In this document: in pieces, positions 57,748 to 64,000 of the stretch | How the letters are laid out: each line of letters begins with the position of its first letter | Numbering within the stretch: position 1 is the stretch's first letter | Assembly: GCF_001641265.1 (NCBI RefSeq) | Contig: NW_020167522.1 | Coordinates: 1,054,001 to 1,118,000, forward strand | Direction of reading: 5' to 3' | DNA from: Pseudogymnoascus destructans | Lineage: Eukaryota; Ascomycota; Leotiomycetes; Thelebolales; Thelebolaceae | DNA: 64,000 nucleotides | Position numbers and translations under genes: made by a program | The notes under the pieces: generated by a model | What the model was told of the DNA's origin: nothing | Seen by the model: the letters and a program-made list of their open reading frames with translations, nothing else | Database searches by the model: none

Positions 57748-60282
57748 ATGGCCGAACAGGCCCAATCCAAGCAGATCGTGATTCTGCACTCCAAAGACTG
57801 GTTCAAATGGCTGCAGAACGTCAAGCTGTACGCCAAGAGCTTGCCTACCGACGTATGGCAATACATAGATCCAAAACTCGACGAAGAACCAGCCATACCA
57901 GCGATTCCTTCTCGGCCAAAGCCATCCGACTATGCCCTAGAGGCTACAACATGGGCCCAAGTGCCCGCAACACAGCTGGAGATCTTCAAAATCAATATGA
58001 TGATGTGGAAGGAAGACCAGAAGGAAGCCGTACAAATACATCAATGTCTACAGAAATGCCAGGCATGTATCAACTCAACTGTTCATAACAACAACGTTTC
58101 ATTCTACAAAGATGCCAACAGCGTATGGCAAACTATCACAGCGTTGAAAGCTCGACTTTCCCCATCCGACCGAGCCCGCGAACTCGAACTGTCGAACAAC
58201 TATGCCCAGTTGAAAAGGATAGGGAAGAACGAGGTAATCAGTGATGCCTGAATCAAGAAGTGGGAAGACACCTACACTGAATGCAGCGATGCTGGCTTGC
58301 CTGAAGTGAGCGGCGACCGCCCATTGTATGACTTCTTACAAGCTATCTATACAGTTGACGAATCATGGTCTACTGCTCAAGGCATAGCTTTCGAACAGAT
58401 GCTGATCATGGATTCAAAATTACCAACATTGTACGTCTTGCTTGAACGATATCGAAATCACCGCAGATTGATCACCGTCGCCAAACCAAGGGCAGACATC
58501 AGCCATAACCACTCCGCCTTTACTGCTTTCCAATTTCGGGACCAGGATGGACACTGGCAATTGCCTTGCGTTTGTGGTGTCAAGCATCAATACGTCGATT
58601 GCCCATATCTCAATGATGCTATCCAAACTCCAGGGTGGCAAAAGAATGAGAAGACAGCCGCCAAAGTGGCAAATGCTCTTCGAAAATTCAAAGTAAAGCA
58701 GCAGGTCGACAAGCAGCTTGCAAACTGGAGAAAGGAGCAAGAAGAGAAGACGAAATCTAACCCCAATTCCAGCGACGCTGTAGAGCCACAAAAGAAAGGG
58801 TCATGGGCAACGGCTATAAGAAGCTCCTTCACTGGCTCAACAGATGACTTCCTACAAGACTGCACGCTGCTCGACTCTGCTAGCACCGACCATGTGATAA
58901 ATCACCGAAGAAAAGAACGCTTCGTCAAGACGAGATCCGCAGGGCCTGACGACATCCTATACGCTGGTAAAGATCAGTATCAGATTGAAGCTTTCGGCAA
59001 TAGCTGGATCGAAATCATGACTCCAACAGGGAGAGAGCGCCAGGATGTTGAGAACGTAGCATACGTACCAGGGTTTCTAACAAACTGCATATCACTGAGC
59101 CAGTTGAAGAAGAAGAACGTGCATTTCGATTCCCAGTTTGACCGACTACACAGCAATGGAAAAACGCTTGTTACTTTACAGCCTTCTCACGGCCATTGGA
59201 TGCTCGAACACAACATACAGCTGCCCTCGACTGTATTCGCCAGCAAGAGGAGCACTGCCCAAACCCAGAGCACGAAGACTGCAGCTCACTGGCATGATGT
59301 CCTTGCACATGCGGGCCGTGAAGTTATCGACCATCTACAGAACGCAACAATGGGTTGTGAAGTCGACTTCTCAAAGCCATGCCCATCGACGATAGACTGC
59401 ATCACTTGTGCTGTTTCCAAGATGACCAATCAAGTGTCACGACGTACAGATGTTGAGGAATACTCTGAAGAAGCGTGGTTCCGTGTAGAATGCGATATAA
59501 TTTTTAATCAGGTTGGATACAACCGGCATGAGTACACTCTACACATCAGATGCAAAACAACACTTGTCAACCTAGTGTACACCATCCAAAAGAAGTCTGA
59601 CGCTCTCCGAATCATCAAGGCTGCAATACGTCTCATAAAACAGCGATGGCAAGGCAGAGTAGTCTTCATACGACTAGATGGCGAATCAGCTCTCCAGGAA
59701 AGCTTCGATCAAGCATGCGAAGAAGAGGGTATCACCCCAGAGCGCACAGCACCAGACACCGCAGCTCAAAATGGTGGTAGCGAACGCAGCGGCCGTACGA
59801 TCATTACGAAAGCACGAACAATGGTGGTTGCAGCCGGTCTTCCAGACTTCCTATGGCCAGAGGTACACAAAGCCGCTGGCTACATTCTCAACCGTACACC
59901 ACACAAGCAGCTCAATTGGCAAACACCCATGGGGGTCATGAGAAAGGAGAAGCCTCGAATTGGACACCTACGACGATACGGGTGTAGGGCATACGCTATG
60001 CGCCATGGTGTGCCAAAAAAGGACAAACTCCAGCCCCGAGCTCACATTGGCTATCTTGTTGGCTACAACTCAACCAACATCTTCCGAATCTGGATTCCAA
60101 GCATCGAACGTGTGATACGCACACGGGATGTGATTTTTGATGAGGAAACCTTGTATAACCCAGCTGACATTGATTGGAGTCAACTCCATGAATCTGAGAC
60201 AGTTGAGGACCTCGTTGAAGTGCTAGATCCGCTAGCAGCATCACAAAAAGAACCAGAGGATGAAGATACCATAATTGTTGAC
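57748..60282 (+). pseudogene. Copia gag, protease and integrase, with one in-frame stop and a truncated end
   Basis: Gag starts at ATG 57748 (MAEQAQSKQIVILHSKDW). An in-frame TGA at 58249-58251 interrupts it; the same frame continues without another stop to 60282, so a CGA to TGA change is likely. Downstream: a CCHC-like knuckle (CVCGVKHQYVDC), protease active site LLDSASTDH, the integrase zinc motif (HDVLAHAGREVIDH...CITC) and integrase core acidic residues (RLDGESALQ; GGSERSGRTI). The C-terminal integrase domain ends with RVIRTRDVIFDE. The truncated end is the inversion break point. Confidence 0.9.
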
Positions 60283-60763
60283 TAAGTTTTGTGAGTTGGG
60301 GGGGCTATAAAAGCCAGGTACAGGGCTGCGCGCAAATCGATGGTGCATCTCGCCTCATATTTTATATGTGATCGATACACCTAATAATTCTGGCCCTTTT
60401 ATATGCGAGAGAATTTTGTGGCTGTTCGACAGGAAGGCTGAAGACTCGCTCATCAAGCGCCAACCGGTCTTCAAACAGGGTGCGATAGATAAAGGAACTA
60501 GTACAATAGACATGCTCATTACTTTCATGTTGGATTCCTGCCGACAATTTCACGCTGGGTGTACCTTGCGACGCTATACAGACTAGCTATCGTTAATGGT
60601 AGAGGGGAATCAAATCACGACACGGCGAGTAACAGGACCCAATTTTTTACATCAAATACAGCTATCATGGAGCCTTCAAAGACAAACGCCGCCTATAGAA
60701 TCCTCGCTATATACTTCTTTATTTCTCTACACATAAAAGTCGCGATAATATACAAGTTAAGAT
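60283..60763. other. Sequence to the right of the inversion break
   Basis: Starts TAAGTTTTGTGAGTTGG, then a G7 run and CTATAAAAGCC. No gene recognised. If the inversion is real, this stretch was once joined to the sequence that now begins at 9637, upstream of the GH28 gene. Confidence 0.5.
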
Positions 60764-63123
60764 TTAATGGTCGTACCCAGCGCCGCGCTGCCACGGACTA
60801 CTACAAACCGTTAGCATCAGTGAGCGAACAAGAGAGGAAACAAAAGCAAAACTCACCTCGGGTTATTCTGATCCCTCATCCCCCCCAGCGGACTCGCATT
60901 GTTCGCACGGCTATACCCCTGGCTCGAGGCTAGTGACGTCCCACTTCCCCGTGCCCCAGCCCTCCCCATCAACTGTGGCGTCGATGACGGACCCATGCGC
61001 GTATTACCCGTGAGGGGTATATCGCTATTGTGCCTCGAGTCCGCCGCAAACGAGCCCTGATAAACGCGCTTCTCATCATATGGGCTCCCACGGCCGCCCG
61101 CGAAGTTGGGATTATCGTAGGAGTTCGCCGTTGAGGGAGGGAGGCCGATGTTTGCAGGGTGGTGACGGATCGAGTCCGATTCAAAGGAGTCGTCATCGAG
61201 GTCAAGCCCGGGCTTGAAGCCACCCTTCATCTCACCGCGGGCTGTGGCACCGAGGGCGTCGAGCTCCGTCGATAGAGCCGTTTGTGACTTGATGAAGGAC
61301 GCGCGGTCGTCGGACATGGTTTGGTAGCGCGTGTCTGGGTTCTTGCGCGTAGCGGCGAGGATGGTGGAGACGATGACGAGGACGAGAAGGACGAAGGCGA
61401 AGGCAGCGTTGACGACGAAGAAGACGACGCCGATGACGCCTGTAACGATCGCGGGCTGGCCGAAGATGTCTGAGAAGAAGATCAGGCAGACCGCGTTGAA
61501 GAGGTTAATGGAGCAGATCGAAATGTTGACCGTGTTAGTGCTCTTGTCCATCCAGGGCTTTAAGACGCTCGCAGCGACGAGCACGCCGGCTTCGATAATT
61601 AGGAGCCCGATGGCTTGCGCAGTGCCGCTGCGCTGGCCAAGCGCAATGAACATGCCTTTAATGAGGATGTAGATCAGGGTTGGGATGATGTAGTAGTAGG
61701 CCGTTGCGCGGAACTGGATGTATAGGAAGCCCCATCTGTTCAGCGACTTTGGGTCAGAGAAGAGCATGTACGCGGGGTTCTTGTGCATCGTTTTCGAGCG
61801 CCGCCCGATCAGGAGGACCTTGGAAGCTGCCCAGGCCAGAATACCTGTCATCCCGAAGAAGAAGATGACGGCTAGGGTGACCTCAGCAGGTGAATCAGCC
61901 TTGGTGAATTCCCAGAGACAGAGGATCGTCATCTGGGGATATCCAATAAGGACCATGCGGTACATAATCCCCTTCAGGACGACCTTCCAGCCATTGTGGA
62001 AGTCCTCGAACTTGTCTCTCTTCATCCACTTAGACTTGACAGCGAGCTCACAGAAGCCCTTAAAGGCCACAACGCCTATGGTTGTGGCAGCAAGGAGGAA
62101 GCAGAAGAACATGAGACCAGTAAGGAACACATTCGTCGCCTCCATACTGGCGCGGAACGCGACTCGGTCAATGCCCCTGACAGTATATGTCCGGGTAATG
62201 GGGTTAGCGATATTCTGGTTAGTTGCTCGCTTTAAGACGGAAACGCCGACGGAGTTCGCCTCTGCAGCCAACGTTAGTGAGCGCTTCAGGACGTGGACAG
62301 ATGTTGTCGTGAGGGAGTTGAGGATCGTAGCTGGCGTTCCTCCAGTCGACTTCTGGTACCACGATGCAATACTCTGCATGAATTCCACACCGATGATACC
62401 CATGGTCCACTGGAAGTTCTGGGTCCACGACTGAACCATTGGCGGGAGTGGGACGGATGACATTCCGACAATAGCAATGGCCTGAAAGTATCCGAAGAGG
62501 GAGAGCGCATATGCGGCAATGTGCGCAGCGGTGTTGGAGTGACCCAATCCCGCAATCACAGCCGATATCACGAGAGCCAAACCAGCAACACCAGCAGTGG
62601 CCCAGCTGACACCGTTTTGATGAACAGTTTTACCATTCGATAGTTGCGCCTCGACGCAGGCCGAGATCACGCCCGGGTTCGTCTTCGACTCAAAGTTGAT
62701 CTTGACGATCGCGTCCAGATCGGGCACGGTGTACGCGATAAACGGGATATTCTTCACAACATCCTCACTAACGGTGTAATGTGTAGTGAAGGGCATCGGG
62801 CCGGGCTGCATCGTGCACAAGCCAAGCAGCTCCTTGGTATTGCACGGGTCGATGGGGGTTTTTATGATGACATAGCCGTACGCGGCGACCTCGACCACGA
62901 GAGTGAAGTTTCCGGTGAGCGAGGAGGTGCCGTCCACGTCGAAAGCGATGGTGCGGTTGTCAGGCGTGAAGGCGACATTGAAAAGCTTGGCTGTGAAGTT
63001 CGAGTTGTCGATGCATTCGCTGAGGGATGTGGATGCGAGGAGCCGCTCCGCCGATGCTGTGCTGGAGATCAAGGAGATGACGGCGATGAGGGTGGTGAGC
63101 GGGGAGAGCTTTGCGAAGCGCAT
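60764..63123 (-). CDS. FLC/TRP-like membrane protein (flavin carrier family)
   Basis: Exons 63123-60857 and 60800-60764 (56-nt intron) give 767 residues. The last exon encodes only SPWQRGAGYDH, a recognisable end of fungal FLC proteins; stopping at the TGA after NNPR would miss it. Signal peptide, then the ML-like lumenal domain (SLSECIDNSNFTAKLFNVAF, CVEAQLSNGKTVHQNGVSWA), then the TRP-type region with about nine spans. A long cytosolic Ser/Gly/Asp-rich tail starts near residue 590 (DTRYQTMSDDRASFIKSQTALS). Yeast Flc proteins are needed for FAD uptake into the ER and for calcium homeostasis and wall integrity. Intact; which of the several Aspergillus paralogues it is was not determined. Confidence 0.92.
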
Positions 63124-64000
63124 GATGGGCGATTCTGTCGGGGCAAACGAGTGTGTGTAATAGTTGCTGACGCGGTGTCGTTTGACAATCGGGAGGACTC
63201 AAGAAAGCGGGTCAACAAGACGTCGTGGTCGTGGTCGTCGTCGCCGTCGTCGCCGCCGTCGTGAAGATAAGTCTCTTTACGCACACTTGACTACCATAGT
63301 AGCCTCTTCATTCCCTGGCTATACCGTGCATCGTTGTTCGGGCTTCTTCGTGATTGTTGTATTGCATGGATGACGATGGATTTAGAGAAGACTCGCTACA
63401 TGGTGTAACCGGCTACTTTTCTCACCCCACCAAAATCCAGGACTAAACCACCAAATCACCAACTTAGAAAATCGCAAATAATTCAATTACTAAAGTGCCA
63501 ATTCATCTAAATCGCTATCATACAGCTCTTCTTCGCTCCCTTCATCCATTTCCTCAATTGTAGCTTTGTTTATAAGTCGTGGAACACCACCACTTATAAA
63601 CATCTAGGCCTCTGTGAAGCTGTTGCTGTTGCTAGTTCTGTGTCTGCACTTTCGACTACGGAGTTCTTCTGTAGATATGTGGAATTGACCTTTTAAAACT
63701 GCTCTTTTACCCTTATTTTGTACTCTGCGCTTTTGAATAATTGAACGTAAGTTATCTGCCTCTCTTTGTTAAAGGATATTACATGTATTAAGCCATTCCA
63801 AGGCCCTTTCTTATATGCGTTAAACCACCCCTTTAACACCTGCTTTGTAACCCTGTTCATCCTCTATGCCTCAACTCTACGACCTAACTTAACTATTAAG
63901 TTAGGATGCCTTTAAATAAATCGTAGAACCTAGTCTTGCCTAAGCGGTAATTTTGGTATTTAAAGTTGTTAAGTACGAAGTTGAGTTTGAAGTTGTTAAG
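63124..64000. other. Upstream of the FLC gene, then AT-rich sequence
   Basis: 63124-63400 is the FLC leader, with a GTCGTCGTCGCCGTCGTCGCC run near 63230-63255. From about 63400 to the end the sequence turns AT-rich. It contains the palindromic word TTAACTATTAAGTTAGG and AAGTTGTTAAGTACGAAGTTGAG-like direct repeats, as in decayed transposon DNA. No ends or open frame can be named. Confidence 0.45.

Larger units (their letters stand above)
57332..60282 (+). mobile_element. Ty1/copia retrotransposon, 5' half (LTR-gag-PR-IN)
   Basis: Begins with an LTR preceded by CTTAT (57327-57331), then a primer-binding site, gag, protease and integrase. It ends abruptly at 60282, where the next base triplet is a chance TAA. 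No RT, RNase H or second LTR follows. These missing parts are at 7266-9636 in the other orientation. Adding the inner end of that half after the GAC at 60280-60282 continues the reading frame (Asp, then Asn-Cys-Val-Gly-Asp). Confidence 0.92.

Noticed and set aside
7266..60282. Two independent truncated copia insertions
   Set aside because: Sharing the same target duplication, exactly complementary content and matching break points is unlikely for separate insertions. Kept only as the alternative to the inversion.
60853..60855. TGA after NNPR as the FLC stop
   Set aside because: A GTGAGT donor overlaps it, and splicing to 60800 restores the SPWQRGAGYDH end typical of the family.
63400..64000. 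Possible DDE transposase remnant in the AT-rich right end
   Set aside because: Only vague resemblance in short pieces; no ends, no motif triad, so not called as an element.

Overview
Fungal nuclear DNA, most likely from a filamentous ascomycete of the Eurotiales (Aspergillus/Penicillium type). The reasons are many short introns (37-70 nt), several Zn2Cys6 regulators, an RGT1-like regulator with an N-terminal polyglutamine tract, an FLC-type channel protein, a SIT siderophore transporter and an (R)-amine transaminase very like the Aspergillus enzymes. Species was not determined. Exon boundaries were placed by hand from GT/GC-AG sites, reading-frame continuity and family motifs.

Layout. 1-5.7 kb: intact BUD22 and the wreck of a type III polyketide synthase. 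5.7-11.2 kb: a frameshifted secreted SGNH hydrolase, the 3' half of a Ty1/copia retrotransposon and a decayed exopolygalacturonase (GH28). 12-22.6 kb: a siderophore-type group (IroE/EstB-like esterase, SIT transporter, GNAT acetyltransferase, ABC-B transporter), with a perfect palindrome of two GATA-type sites of the SreA kind upstream of the esterase and a 308-bp MITE-like element nearby. 23.5-31 kb: a copper-fist regulator, a long TAGTAGAG satellite, a 27-bp hairpin, triple CACGTG boxes and the RGT1-like regulator. 31.5-39.5 kb: an unrecognised enzyme-like protein, a frameshifted F-box gene, a decayed two-repeat gene, a GPI-anchored protein built from two six-cysteine modules, and a Zn2Cys6 regulator. 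40-55.3 kb: an apparent catabolic cluster (D-amino-acid-oxidase-like flavoprotein, (R)-amine transaminase, aldo-keto reductase, Zn2Cys6 regulator, DHDPS-family aldolase, broken MFS permease, N,N-dimethylformamidase-like protein). 56-60.3 kb: a decayed GH43 gene and the 5' half of the copia element. 60.8-63.1 kb: an FLC/TRP-like membrane protein.

Two results stand out. First, the two copia halves (7266-9636, minus; 57332-60282, plus) carry LTRs of equal length (184 bp) with no difference seen by eye, the same 5-bp target duplication (CTTAT), and break points that meet at TGAC with the reading frame continuing across. This is best explained by one insertion split by an inversion of about 50.6 kb that carries almost the whole middle of the window. 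Second, the 40-55 kb genes form a coherent route for amides and (R)-amines: hydrolysis of an amide, transamination of an (R)-amine to pyruvate giving D-alanine, and oxidation of D-alanine back to pyruvate. They lie beside their own Zn2Cys6 regulator, with shared promoter motifs. The route is inferred, and its permease gene is broken here.

Pseudogenes are unusually frequent: type III PKS, SGNH esterase, GH28, GH43, MFS permease, F-box and a repeat-protein gene. All three plant cell-wall hydrolase genes are damaged.
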